Part shown: piece after piece, positions 1 to 8,384 of the stretch | How positions within the stretch are numbered: the first letter of the stretch is position 1 | Layout of the letters: every line of letters starts with the position of its first letter | NCBI GenBank assembly: GCA_016209105.1 | Contig: JACQWR010000026.1 | Location: 1 to 54,317 of the forward strand | Length of the DNA: 54,317 bases | Source of the DNA: Deltaproteobacteria bacterium | GTDB taxonomy: Bacteria; Desulfobacterota; Syntrophia; Syntrophales; JACQWR01 | Direction: 5' to 3' | Notes under the pieces: generated by a model | Database searches by the model: none | Told to the model about the DNA's origin: nothing | The model's input: the letters and a program-made list of their open reading frames with translations, nothing else | Position numbers and translations under genes: made by a program

Positions 1-1065
1 AAACCACCCAAACGCCAGATAGGGAAACCGCTTTACACCCCCTATCACCACAACGGTTATAATAACCAAAACCAACGCCGACCCGAAAACCTCCCACAGT
101 GGTTGTGCGCCGGGGTGGGGGTAAAATATTGCCAGGTCCCGGGGCCAGATCATCTTGACCACATAACTCACATAGGAGACAAGGGCATTCCCGATCCGGG
201 CATCCAGCGGCAATGCTTGCATCGCGCCTTCTTTCTGCTGATGGTAAAAGGTTATGACACTCGAAACCACCGTAAAAGCAAAAAAGGGCGCCTTCTCCCA
301 GACCAGGGCGCGAATAACCGGCCATTCATACGAAAATCCGGAGGGTTTGACCTGCGCGGCTTCCTTCGCAAGCCCCTTGCCTCCCTTCCGCTTCTTCCGC
401 CCCTGATTCATCCGCCCGGATACAGAAGCATATTCCGCCGGTTGCAATCTCCCCAGCGGCCAGTAATCCAAAAGCAACAGCACAAACGGCACCGTCACCA
501 CCATCGGCTTCGACATCAATCCCAAAATGAAGAACACAAGGACCGGGAGATACCTCCGTATGCCCCGTCGCTCCACATACCGGGCATACGCCCCCATCGT
601 CAGTATCCAGAAAAAAGCGCTCAAAACATCCTTCCGCTCGGCTACCCACGCCACCGACTCCACGTGCAGCGGATGCAACGCAAAGAGCGCCGACACAAAG
701 GCGCTCTGCCAGAGCCCTCTCGTCATCCGGCGCAAAACAACAAAAAGCAGCAGCGTGTTCGCAAGGTGGAAAAACAGGTTCATCAAATGATGCCACGACG
801 CCTGCAATCCGAACAATTGATAATCCAGCATGTGCGATAACCACGTCAACGGATGCCAGTAACCGGCATGGGAAGTCGTGAACGCCCACCTGATGCCCCC
901 CAAGGTCAAGCCCCCCTGCACCTGCGGGTTTTTGGCAACATACTGCGTATCATCGTAATTGATAAACTCATGATCCGTTACCTGCCAGAAAACGGCAAGG
1001 GTAACCACCGCCAGTAAAAGACCTGCCAAGAGGAAGCTACGATTCTTATGTGGTGTATCAGTCAT
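1..1065 (-). CDS. TMTC-like multi-pass membrane glycosyltransferase, N-terminal part (cut by the window edge)
   Basis: The frame stays open from ATG 1065 to the left edge, giving the first 355 residues of a larger protein. A hydrophobic helix (about residues 10-25) is followed by the motif FINYDDTQYV, then the conserved stretch around WHPLTWLSHMLDYQLFG, LHPLHVESVAWVAERKDVL and LMSKPMVVTVPFVLLLLDYW. These match the bacterial relatives of TMTC proteins: GT-C-fold membrane glycosyltransferases that normally carry C-terminal TPR repeats, outside this window here. By family it would move sugar from a polyprenyl-linked donor in the inner membrane; the acceptor is unknown. The Shine-Dalgarno is weak. 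It follows the EMO gene on the same strand but is separated from it by a terminator, so it is probably a separate unit. Confidence 0.8.
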   Translation of the reverse strand, partial: MTDTPHKNRSFLLAGLLLAVVTLAVFWQVTDHEFINYDDTQYVAKNPQVQGGLTLGGIRWAFTTSHAGYWHPLTWLSHMLDYQLFGLQASWHHLMNLFFHLANTLLLFVVLRRMTRGLWQSAFVSALFALHPLHVESVAWVAERKDVLSAFFWILTMGAYARYVERRGIRRYLPVLVFFILGLMSKPMVVTVPFVLLLLDYWPLGRLQPAEYASVSGRMNQGRKKRKGGKGLAKEAAQVKPSGFSYEWPVIRALVWEKAPFFAFTVVSSVITFYHQQKEGAMQALPLDARIGNALVSYVSYVVKMIWPRDLAIFYPHPGAQPLWEVFGSALVLVIITVVVIGGVKRFPYLAFGWF

Positions 1066-1157
1066 CCGAAATCACTATCGCAAAAATGAATACCCCATCT
1101 CCCTTGCGGGACTTGCAAGGCAGGCAGTTTTTTATCAGGTTGCCGGTAAAAACACCA

Positions 1158-1188
1158 TAAAAAAAGCCCGCTCCATCAGGAGCGGGCT
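1158..1188 (-). terminator. Rho-independent terminator after the EMO gene
   Basis: A perfect 9-bp GC-rich stem (GCCCGCTCC/GGAGCGGGC) with a 4-nt loop is followed on the minus strand by seven U residues. It lies 31 nt past the EMO stop codon and would end the etfB-etfA-emo transcript. Confidence 0.85.
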
Positions 1189-1218
1189 CTCATTCATCAT
1201 ACCGGGGGCTCGTTTCCG

Positions 1219-3306
1219 TTACGTCGCGGCGGCATCCCGGTCCATGGCCTTCCATACGATCTCCGCAATGTCGAGGGCCGCCATGCTCTCCTCCCGTTTC
1301 CGGTCTTTGATGCCGTCGCTCAGCATGGTCAGGCAGAAGGGACATGCCACGGCGATGGTTCCCGCCCCCGTGGCGATCGCTTGGTCGGTCCGCATATCAT
1401 TGATCCTTTCACCGATATCTTCCTCCATCCACATCCTGGCGCCGCCGGCGCCGCAGCAGAAGCTCTGGGAAAGGGTTCGCTCCATTTCCGCAAGCTTCAC
1501 GCCCGGAACAGCCTTAAGGATTGTGCGCGGCTGTTCATAAATGTCATTGTACCTGCCCAGAAAACAGGAATCATGATAGGTGAATGTCCCCTTCACGGGT
1601 TTCTTCAGAGCAATCTTGCCCTTCGCGATCAGCTCCGCAATGATCTCGGTATGGTGGTACACCTCGAAATTGCCGCCGAAGTTGGGATAATCCTTCTTGA
1701 GTGCGTTATAGCCGTGGGGGCAGGTGGTGATGATCTTCTTTACGCCGTAGCGGTTCATCACCTCGATATTGGCCTGGGCCAGCGACTGGTAGAGGTACTC
1801 ATTGCCTCCCCGCATGGCGGAATCGCCGCAGCAACCCTCTTCCGTACCCAAAATCCCGAACTTGATGCCCGCCGCCTGGAGAATTCTGGCAAAAGCCACG
1901 GAGACCTTCTTGCCCCGGTCGTCAAAGGACCCGGAACAGCCCACGTAGAACAGATACTCGACCGCAGGATCCTCCGCCAGGGTTTTGATCCCCAGTTCCT
2001 TAGCCCAGTCGGCCCTGAGATGCGCGCCGATGCCCCAGGGGTTGGAATTGTTTTCCATGTTCCGGTAGGTCAACTGCAACTCCGGAGCAAAATCGGCTTC
2101 CGTTAAAACCTTATACTGCCGCATGTTCACGACCTTGGGCACATGCTCGATTGCGGAAGGACAGTGCTCCATGCAATACATGCAGTTCGTACATGCCCAT
2201 AGTTCATGGAGATCAACCACTTCTCCGGTCAGCGTCTTGGCCGGCTCTCCGGCGCCTGACGCCTCTCCCCCACCGGAGGACTGTTTTCCGGCTATAGCCG
2301 CCCGGTCCAGCCAGTGCGTTTTAATATCCTGAATAAGTTTCTTGGGGGAAAGCGGTTTCCCGGACAGGTAGGCCGGACACCCATCCTGGCAGCGTCCGCA
2401 GCGCGTACAGGCATCAGCGTCAAAGATTTGCTTCCAGGTAAAATCTTCCAGCCGGCCCGCGCCAAACGATTCCGCCGTTTCAAAATCCCGGATCGGCTCA
2501 AGACTGCCCGCAGGTTTCAGGGACAGGAAAAAGTGGTTTGCCGGGGTGGTCAGTATGTGCAGCAGCCGGGAATAGGGAATATAGGCAATAAACAGGAGCG
2601 AAATAAACACATGCAACCACCACAGGATGCGGTGGAACATTTCCGCCGTCCTCACATCGGCGCCCGCGAAAACTTCCGCCAATACCCAGCCGCCGAATGA
2701 CCAATATTCCCAGGGGGAGTGCGTGACGCTGATCCTGAGCGCCTCGACAACAAACCCCGTTGCCACGATAAGCGCAATCAAAATCAGCGCAAATGCGTCA
2801 TCGGGCGTATTATCCCGTTCCTCCCGATAGCCGAGGCGATCCGGTTTTAGGAGGTATCTCCGGTAAAGGGCAAGCATTATCCCGATGAAAATAAACAGGC
2901 CGAACAGGTCCATAAGGAAGGAAAAAACGAGGTAGAACCGACCCCGCAGAAAGGCAAACCCGAAGGGTTCGGTAATATGAAACTCAACGGCATCAACGGC
3001 CGATCCGATAAAGAGCACCAGGAAACCGAAGAATATCAGGCCGTGCATGACACCTGGATACAGTTCCCTGAATGTCTTGAGTTGCAATAGGCTGTTCACA
3101 AAGAGCGCCTTGAGACGCTCCCCGATACGATCAATCCTCATTTCCGGTTTGCCGATGGCGGTCCACATCTTCCACCGCCGGTAGAGACCGTAGGCAAATA
3201 TGGCCAGCGCGACAACCGAAAATGCGTACAGCAGCCATTCAAAATCGTGGACATTCCAGAAGACTTGCCTGCCTTCATTTCCCACGGAAAACGTTACCCG
3301 TTCCAT
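1219..3306 (-). CDS. EtfAB:quinone oxidoreductase (EMO), cytochrome b / FeS / CCG-domain membrane protein
   Basis: A 695-residue membrane oxidoreductase. Residues 1-260 form a NarI/HdrE-like cytochrome b domain with several helices and histidines suited to heme binding (about H88, H225, H232, H250). Two 4Fe-4S motifs follow (C300-C303-C306-C310 and C372-C375-C378-C382). Two cysteine-rich CCG domains end the protein, with CCGDSAMRGG and SFCCGAGGARMW, as in HdrD. ATG 3306 is chosen because GGAGG sits 5 nt upstream; an upstream in-frame start has no such site. Established knowledge: this architecture next to etfAB is the EMO enzyme of Syntrophus and relatives, passing electrons from reduced EtfAB to (methyl)menaquinone. 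Here etfA and etfB lie just upstream on the same strand, which supports that role. It is last in the unit before a terminator. Confidence 0.88.
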   Translation of the reverse strand: MERVTFSVGNEGRQVFWNVHDFEWLLYAFSVVALAIFAYGLYRRWKMWTAIGKPEMRIDRIGERLKALFVNSLLQLKTFRELYPGVMHGLIFFGFLVLFIGSAVDAVEFHITEPFGFAFLRGRFYLVFSFLMDLFGLFIFIGIMLALYRRYLLKPDRLGYREERDNTPDDAFALILIALIVATGFVVEALRISVTHSPWEYWSFGGWVLAEVFAGADVRTAEMFHRILWWLHVFISLLFIAYIPYSRLLHILTTPANHFFLSLKPAGSLEPIRDFETAESFGAGRLEDFTWKQIFDADACTRCGRCQDGCPAYLSGKPLSPKKLIQDIKTHWLDRAAIAGKQSSGGGEASGAGEPAKTLTGEVVDLHELWACTNCMYCMEHCPSAIEHVPKVVNMRQYKVLTEADFAPELQLTYRNMENNSNPWGIGAHLRADWAKELGIKTLAEDPAVEYLFYVGCSGSFDDRGKKVSVAFARILQAAGIKFGILGTEEGCCGDSAMRGGNEYLYQSLAQANIEVMNRYGVKKIITTCPHGYNALKKDYPNFGGNFEVYHHTEIIAELIAKGKIALKKPVKGTFTYHDSCFLGRYNDIYEQPRTILKAVPGVKLAEMERTLSQSFCCGAGGARMWMEEDIGERINDMRTDQAIATGAGTIAVACPFCLTMLSDGIKDRKREESMAALDIAEIVWKAMDRDAAAT

Positions 3307-3323
3307 ACTACCTCCACAGTTGG

Positions 3324-3452
3324 CGACCCCGTAAAAAGTCCGAAAGAACACCTCCTCGTCATTCCCGTGAAGACGGGAATCCAGTGATTTTAAATTGTCG
3401 TAGACTCCCGCCTACGCGGGAGTGACAGGATTTTTGACTTATTACGAGCTCA
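3324..3452. repeat. Family R3 palindromic element (copy 1)
   Basis: The ends are related inverted sequences (GACCCCGTAAAAAGTC at the left, TTTTTGACTTATTACGAG at the right). The interior holds two hairpins, ATTCCCG..CGGGAAT and CTCCCGCCTACGCGGGAG. The ends match the copies at 15951-16090 and 41996-42122. It fills the etfA-emo gap. Confidence 0.6.
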
Positions 3453-3470
3453 TTACATTGGTTTGTCCCT

Positions 3471-4448
3471 TTAGCCGAGCAGTTTCCTGCACTCCTTGGT
3501 CAGTTCCGGAACAACCTTGAAGAGATCATCCACGATCCCGAAATCGGCTTTCGTAAAAATCGGGGCCTCGGAGTCCTTGTTGACGGCCACGATATATTTT
3601 GATGAGCTCATGCCGGCCAAATGCTGAATCGCACCGGAAATTCCGCAGGCAATGTACAGGTTGGGGGAAACGACCTTGCCCGTCTGCCCGACTTGGTCTG
3701 CCAGAGGCCTCCATCCCGCATCCACCGCAGCCCTCGATGCCCCAACGGTTGCATTCAGCAGATCCGCCAGTTCCTCGAGGATTTTGTAGCCTTCCGGCCC
3801 CTGCATGCCGCGACCGCCGGAGACAATAATGCTCGCCTCCGTCAGGTCGGCCCGACCGCTGGTGTCTTTCTGCACCTCGACGACCTTTGTCTTCAGTTGG
3901 GCTGCATCAAGTCCCGGGTCAAACTTCACGATCGTGCCCGCCTTTGCGGTCTCCGTCGCCGGAAATACATTCGGCCGGAGCGAGGCCATCTGAGGATTGG
4001 CAAGACTGACAACCTCGATAAAGCACTTGCCCGCATAGATGGGTCTTACGGCAACCATTTTGCCGTCGGCGATCTTTACTTCGGTACAGTCCGTCGCCAG
4101 ACCGGTGGCAAGTCTGCCCGCCAAACGCGCCGAGAGGTCTTTCCCCTGGGCAGAGGCGCCAAACAGAAGAATGGCGGGATCGTTTTCTTTTACTACCTTG
4201 AAGACGGCCGCGGCATGCGCATCCGTCGTGTAGGGCTCCAGCGCGGCATTGTCCGCCACGTAAATCTTGTCCACGCCGTATTTGCCCAGTTCACCGGCAA
4301 TACCTTCGATCCCCGACCCGAGCAATACGGCGCTTACCTCCGTACCCAGCTGGTCGGCAAGCTTTCTGGCCGCACCGGCAAGTTCGCAGCTTATTTTGCG
4401 CAGGGCTCCGTCCCTTTGTTCCGCAACTATCCATACACCTTGTGCCAT
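3471..4448 (-). CDS. etfA: Electron transfer flavoprotein alpha subunit
   Basis: A 325-residue EtfA, the FAD-carrying partner of EtfB in the soluble electron carrier that accepts electrons from acyl-CoA dehydrogenases. The C-terminal FAD domain is clear: [10 protein letters not shown], then SRAAVDAGW, then [18 protein letters not shown] and [13 protein letters not shown]. No extra ferredoxin domain is fused. ATG 4448 is preferred over GTG 4454 because AAGGAG lies 7 nt ahead of it but almost touches the GTG. It sits between etfB (87 nt upstream) and the EMO gene, so the three probably form one transcript. Confidence 0.95.
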   Translation of the reverse strand: MAQGVWIVAEQRDGALRKISCELAGAARKLADQLGTEVSAVLLGSGIEGIAGELGKYGVDKIYVADNAALEPYTTDAHAAAVFKVVKENDPAILLFGASAQGKDLSARLAGRLATGLATDCTEVKIADGKMVAVRPIYAGKCFIEVVSLANPQMASLRPNVFPATETAKAGTIVKFDPGLDAAQLKTKVVEVQKDTSGRADLTEASIIVSGGRGMQGPEGYKILEELADLLNATVGASRAAVDAGWRPLADQVGQTGKVVSPNLYIACGISGAIQHLAGMSSSKYIVAVNKDSEAPIFTKADFGIVDDLFKVVPELTKECRKLLG

Positions 4449-4535
4449 GTTCACTCTCCTTCACGTGATCACGGATTTTTGACGACTCCGTCTTAATTAT
4501 GTGCGTTTCGATGACGTTTTACCCGTTCACCATTT

Positions 4536-5306
4536 TTAAATCACCTTCGCCTCTTGCCTGAGAAGACCGACCAGCTGCGAGGCCTTTGCAACCGCATCGT
4601 CGCCGGAGATGATCTTGCCCGGCGGTCTCGCCGGAGGCGGCACGAACTTCAGGACTTTGAGCTTTGCCTCCGCGGATACACCCAGCGCCTGAGCGTTTTT
4701 CACGTCCACCGGCTTTTTCTTAGCCTTCATAATACCGGGCAGAGACGCATACCGCGGCTCATTCAAGCCCTTCTGCGCCGTGATTACGCAGGGCAGAGGA
4801 CTTTCGATCAACAGCTGGGCGCCCTCTACGGGTTTTGTGGCCCGAATAGAAGCGCCATTCACTTCAAGCTTGGTGACCACGGTTACCTGCGGAATGCCGA
4901 GCAATTCCGCCAGCATGGCGCCCACCTGGCCCGCATCGTCATCCACGGCGCGCTGCCCGCAGAAGATAACGTCAAAGGGAATCCCTTTGATGGCGGCAGC
5001 GAGAGCGGAGGCGGTCACGTAGGCATCCGCGCCGTCCAGGGCAGGATCACAGATGTGTATCCCTTTGTCGGCCCCCATAGCCAGGGCCGTTCTGATGGCT
5101 TCGAGCGACCGTGCCGGCCCCAGGGAAACAATGGTCACATCCCCGCCGTGCTTCTCTTTCAATCGGAGCGCCTCTTCCACGCCGTACTCATCGTAGGCAT
5201 TCATGACCCACTTGATGCCTGTTTCATCTATGCCCGATCCATCGGGCTTCACCCGTATCTGGGCCTCCGTATCAGGAACCTGCTTTACACATGCAACAAT
5301 ATTCAC
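4536..5306 (-). CDS. etfB: Electron transfer flavoprotein beta subunit
   Basis: A 256-residue EtfB, normal family length. It begins MNIVACVKQVPDTEAQIRV and carries the nucleotide-binding segment CGQRAVDDDAGQVGAMLAE and the partner-interaction region SPLPCVITAQKGLNEPRYAS. The start is GTG 5306 with a strong GGAGG 5 nt upstream. It is the first gene of the etfB-etfA-emo unit. Whether this Etf is a plain carrier or electron-bifurcating cannot be decided here; the adjacent EMO gene favours a carrier feeding the quinone pool. Confidence 0.95.
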   Translation of the reverse strand: MNIVACVKQVPDTEAQIRVKPDGSGIDETGIKWVMNAYDEYGVEEALRLKEKHGGDVTIVSLGPARSLEAIRTALAMGADKGIHICDPALDGADAYVTASALAAAIKGIPFDVIFCGQRAVDDDAGQVGAMLAELLGIPQVTVVTKLEVNGASIRATKPVEGAQLLIESPLPCVITAQKGLNEPRYASLPGIMKAKKKPVDVKNAQALGVSAEAKLKVLKFVPPPARPPGKIISGDDAVAKASQLVGLLRQEAKVI

Positions 5307-5377
5307 TGTTTCCTCCTTCCCTGAATGCGCGCTGAATGTTCTCTGCGCGCATCCACTGCAAGCTTCTTATTGATGGT

Positions 5378-5494
5378 TTGAAGCTCTCCGCAGCACGCTG
5401 CGGAGAATCTTCGATTCTTAAGGAACAAGAACGTTCAGCATTCGCTCGCTTACCCCGCAGCCAAGCCACGGTGAATACGCTCGCTGCCGAATTC
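5378..5494 (+). repeat. Family R-A palindromic element (full copy)
   Basis: The first half is TTGAAGCT plus a CTCCGCAG..CTGCGGAG hairpin and ATCTTCGATTC; the second half runs from CATTCGCTCGCTTACCCC to GCTCGCTGCCGAATTC. The same two-part layout is seen at 40581-40698 and, inverted, at 28837-28942. It lies upstream of etfB. Confidence 0.75.
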
Positions 5495-5519
5495 AAGGAA
5501 TGACAACCAGGATTTACAA
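5491..5519 (-). promoter_or_regulatory. Possible sigma-70 promoter for etfB-etfA-emo
   Basis: On the minus strand TTGTAA is separated by 17 nt from TTGAAT, and the -10 overlaps the end of the R-A repeat. The match is moderate. It lies after the acs terminator and upstream of etfB, where a promoter is needed. Confidence 0.3.
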
Positions 5520-5523
5520 AATT

Positions 5524-5557
5524 CCTCGCCCCTCTCATCCAATAGAGAGGGGCGAGG
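5524..5557 (-). terminator. Terminator hairpin after acs
   Basis: A perfect 13-bp stem (CCTCGCCCCTCTC/GAGAGGGGCGAGG) with an 8-nt loop, 20 nt past the acs stop. The downstream tract on the minus strand is only A/T-rich, so it is strong as a hairpin and less certain as a classic terminator. Confidence 0.65.
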
Positions 5558-5577
5558 ATAGTTTTTAATGAAGTTGA

Positions 5578-7563
5578 TTATAATCTATTTTTCACTATGT
5601 CGTCAACCACGGTAGGATCGGCCAGGGTGCTGGTATCCCCCAATTCATTCAGGGCATTGGCCGCGATCTTTTTCAGGATCCTCCGCATGATCTTGCCGCT
5701 CCGTGTCTTGGGCAGTCCGTCGGCCCACTGGAGTTTTTCCGGTGTGGCGATGGGACCGATCAGGGTCCGCACATGGGCAACCAGTTCCTTCTTCAGCTGC
5801 TCCGACTTGGCAATGCCCGTATTGAGCGTCACGTAGGCATAGATGGATTGTCCCTTGAGTTCATGGGGATAGCCGACGACGGCTGCCTCCGCCACCGCGG
5901 GATGGGCGACAAGCGCGCTTTCCACCTCTGCGGTGCCCATCCGGTGGCCGGAAACGTTGATGACATCGTCAATGCGGCCGGTAATCTGATAGTACCCGTC
6001 GTCATCCCTGTTTGCACCGTCACCCACCGTATAGTGGCCGGGGAACTGTTCAAAGTAGGTTTCCTGGAATCTCTTGGGATCGCCGTACACGCCCCTCATG
6101 ATACCGGGCCAGGGTTTTTTGATGGCCAGCGCGCCGCTCTTGTTGGCCTCCGCTATCTCCTTGCCGTCATCGTCCAGGAGGACGGGGACAATTCCCATGA
6201 AGGGAAGTGTGGCCTTGCCGGGTTTCGTGGCAATCGCGCCGGGAAGCGGCGTGATCAGGATGCCGCCGGTCTCCGTCTGCCACCACGTATCCATGATGGG
6301 GCACTTGCTCCGTCCGATCGTCCGGTAATACCAGTTCCACGCCTCGGGGTTGATGGGCTCGCCTACGGAGCCGAGGATTCTGAGGGACGATATATCCGCC
6401 TTTTTCACCCAGTCGTCGCCTTCCTTCGCAATGGCGCGGATGGCCGTGGGGGCGGTGTAGAATATGCTGATCTTGTGCTTCTCCACCACCTTCCAGAACC
6501 GGCTGAAATCGGGATAGCCGGGAACCCCTTCAAACATCACGGACGTGGCGCCGTTCGCGAGCGGTCCGTAAACGATGTAGCTGTGTCCGGTCACCCAGCC
6601 GATATCGGCGGTGCACCAGTATACGTCTTCCTCATGGTAATCGAAGATCATCTTGTGGGTATAGGCGACATAGACGAGATAGCCGCCGGTGGTATGCATC
6701 ACGCCCTTCGGTTTTCCCGTGGAACCGGAGGTATACAGAATAAACAGGGGGTCCTCCGCATCCATCCATTCCGGCTCGCAGCGTGCATCCGCTTTTGCCA
6801 TCACTTCATGCCACCACAGGTCGCGCCCCTTGTCCCAGTCGCACTTGATCTTGTCGCCGGTGCGCCGGACAACGATCATCTTTTCCACCGAAGGACACTT
6901 GGTGAGCGCCTCGTCGGCGTTCGTCTTCTGCGGGACGGCCTTGGCGCCGCGGAAGGTGCCGTCGCAGGTCACGAGGACCTTGGCGCCTGAATCCTGTATC
7001 CTGCCCTGCAAGGCGTCGGCGCTGAATCCGCCGAAAACGATGCTGTGGATGGCGCCAATCCGGGTACAGGCCAGCATTCCTATGGCCAGTTCGGGAATCA
7101 TGGGCAGGTAAAAACATACCCTATCCCCCTTTTTCACCCCCAAGGATTTGAGAACGTTGGCAAACCGGCAAACCTCCGCGTGGAGCTCTCTATAGGTGAA
7201 TGTTTTAGTCTCGCCCGGTTCATTGCCCTCCCAGATGATGGCTGTTTTGTCTCCCCGCGTCTTTAAATGCCGGTCCAGGCAGTTGTAAGACACGTTCAAC
7301 TTGCCGCCGGCAAAGTAACGGACAAAGATCGGCCCCTTGCGCATGTCGAAATTATATTCTTCCACGACATCCCATTTTTTAAACCATTCCACATACTCCC
7401 CGGCAATCTCTCCCCAAAAGGCGGCGGGTTCCTCCACCGAGCGGCGGTAAAGTTTGTTGTAAGCCTCCCTGCCGCTGATATAGGCCCTTTTCTTTATTTC
7501 CTCCGGGACAGGATAAATATCCTGCAATTGATCCCCATTTCCGCCTGCTTCTTTATCTTTCAT
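5578..7563 (-). CDS. acs: Acetyl-CoA synthetase (AMP-forming)
   Basis: A 661-residue enzyme of typical family length converting acetate, ATP and CoA to acetyl-CoA, AMP and PPi. Visible motifs are the P-loop-like [24 protein letters not shown], the hinge region [20 protein letters not shown] and the C-terminal [11 protein letters not shown], whose lysine is the known acetylation-controlled catalytic residue. ATG 7563 is chosen over GTG 7572: GAGAGG lies 8 nt ahead of the ATG and abuts the GTG. Known context: in Syntrophus the AMP-forming enzyme can run backwards to make ATP. The etfB-etfA-emo unit next door fits that metabolism, but direction cannot be read from sequence. Confidence 0.95.
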   Translation of the reverse strand: MKDKEAGGNGDQLQDIYPVPEEIKKRAYISGREAYNKLYRRSVEEPAAFWGEIAGEYVEWFKKWDVVEEYNFDMRKGPIFVRYFAGGKLNVSYNCLDRHLKTRGDKTAIIWEGNEPGETKTFTYRELHAEVCRFANVLKSLGVKKGDRVCFYLPMIPELAIGMLACTRIGAIHSIVFGGFSADALQGRIQDSGAKVLVTCDGTFRGAKAVPQKTNADEALTKCPSVEKMIVVRRTGDKIKCDWDKGRDLWWHEVMAKADARCEPEWMDAEDPLFILYTSGSTGKPKGVMHTTGGYLVYVAYTHKMIFDYHEEDVYWCTADIGWVTGHSYIVYGPLANGATSVMFEGVPGYPDFSRFWKVVEKHKISIFYTAPTAIRAIAKEGDDWVKKADISSLRILGSVGEPINPEAWNWYYRTIGRSKCPIMDTWWQTETGGILITPLPGAIATKPGKATLPFMGIVPVLLDDDGKEIAEANKSGALAIKKPWPGIMRGVYGDPKRFQETYFEQFPGHYTVGDGANRDDDGYYQITGRIDDVINVSGHRMGTAEVESALVAHPAVAEAAVVGYPHELKGQSIYAYVTLNTGIAKSEQLKKELVAHVRTLIGPIATPEKLQWADGLPKTRSGKIMRRILKKIAANALNELGDTSTLADPTVVDDIVKNRL

Positions 7564-7808
7564 CACTGTCACCTCTCTCTTTTCTCTTTATTTGCCTGTT
7601 TGCACGCGCAACACCCGGCCCGCAACCATCGCTCTCTTTGATTGGTGGGCAGCCACAGGGAAAACCGCTTTAGGATCAGGAATCCGGATGCCGGCAGTCA
7701 TTTTACTCCCCTGCATACCGCGACAATCCTTAAACAGGAAAAGACGCAGCGGCAGCACCGCCCAGGCAAATCCACGGGAAATTAAGGACGGGCGCATGCG
7801 TGAATAAG

Positions 7809-7835
7809 GGTCACTAACTAATGACCACGGGTCAC
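7809..7835. promoter_or_regulatory. Operator-like inverted repeat with a third half-site
   Basis: GGTCACTAACTAATGACC is a GGTCA-N8-TGACC dyad, followed by another GGTCAC at 7830. It lies between the possible acs promoter and acs. The cognate regulator is unknown. Confidence 0.45.
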
Positions 7836-7844
7836 GATGTTTTT

Positions 7845-7873
7845 GCACTATCTCAATATGCCGCTCGTGTCAA
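7845..7873 (-). promoter_or_regulatory. Possible promoter for acs
   Basis: A consensus TTGACA on the minus strand (7868-7873) is followed after 17 nt by a weak -10, TAGTGC. It would give a leader of nearly 300 nt containing the GGTCA dyad. Confidence 0.35.
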
Positions 7874-7924
7874 GGAATATTTTCATCACAATGTAGCTGT
7901 TGCAAAAAAGCCACGCCGTCGGTA

Positions 7925-7946
7925 TCTGTGTCGTTTTTAACACAGA
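7925..7946. promoter_or_regulatory. Palindrome TCTGTGT-N8-ACACAGA
   Basis: A perfect 7-bp dyad in the acs/porin intergenic region, upstream of both predicted promoters. It resembles a dimeric regulator site; the half-site spacing is wider than for CRP. Confidence 0.4.
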
Positions 7947-8148
7947 CACCTGGTCGCCTGTGCGGCATCTGCTCTTAATTGCAGTGGGGAGAAAAATGCC
8001 GCTGAGAGCAGAGCTATCCTCCGCAGGCAGCGGGAGCCGGCGGCATGACATGGGTGAGGAGCCCTTAGCAGCGCCTCGCATGCAACGGGCTGGTACAATT
8101 ATTGCTGCCAATCGGGAAAGCGCTGCCGTTGCCAGGGTCAAAAAATGC

Positions 8149-8177
8149 TTGACTTGTGACAGCGGGCGGTGTTAGTT
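8149..8177 (+). promoter_or_regulatory. Possible sigma-70 promoter for the porin gene
   Basis: TTGACT, a 17-nt spacer, then a weak TTAGTT. It lies just ahead of the approximately 200-nt leader of the porin. Confidence 0.4.
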
Positions 8178-8384
8178 TTTTAAGAAAAAAGAAAGGGGGT
8201 GAGGCGGGAAGACTTGCAACTGATGGGAATCGCTGAGTAATTTCCTTCGGAAATGGAAAGGGGTTCCCGTCCGGGACGGCAAGGTGTCGCTATTCCGGAG
8301 ATTGAGGTTTTACCGAACAAACAGGTGGTCCCCCGCGGTGCCCGAGGGGATCGGAATTTCTCAAACAAAATACAGGAGGAAGAA

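Larger units (their letters stand above)
7564..8384. other. Divergent intergenic region between acs and the porin gene
   Basis: About 820 bp with no convincing gene: short frames on both strands lack a Shine-Dalgarno and recognisable protein features. It holds a possible minus-strand promoter, two operator-like palindromes, a plus-strand promoter and a roughly 200-nt structured leader for the porin, including ATTTCC-TTC-GGAAAT and a GTCCGGGAC hairpin. Confidence 0.6.

Noticed and set aside
7588..7848. Possible 86-codon minus-strand gene upstream of acs
   Set aside because: It has no Shine-Dalgarno, no hydrophobic or conserved pattern, and overlaps another short frame on the opposite strand. 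Treated as intergenic.
7925..7946. CRP/FNR-type binding site
   Set aside because: The TGTG..CACA half-sites are two bases too far apart for CRP, and the FNR TTGAT half-sites are absent. Kept only as an unnamed palindrome.
8178..8384. TPP or cobalamin riboswitch before the porin gene
   Set aside because: A CTGAG and a GGGGGTG occur, but the conserved order and pairing of the TPP element and the B12 box are missing.
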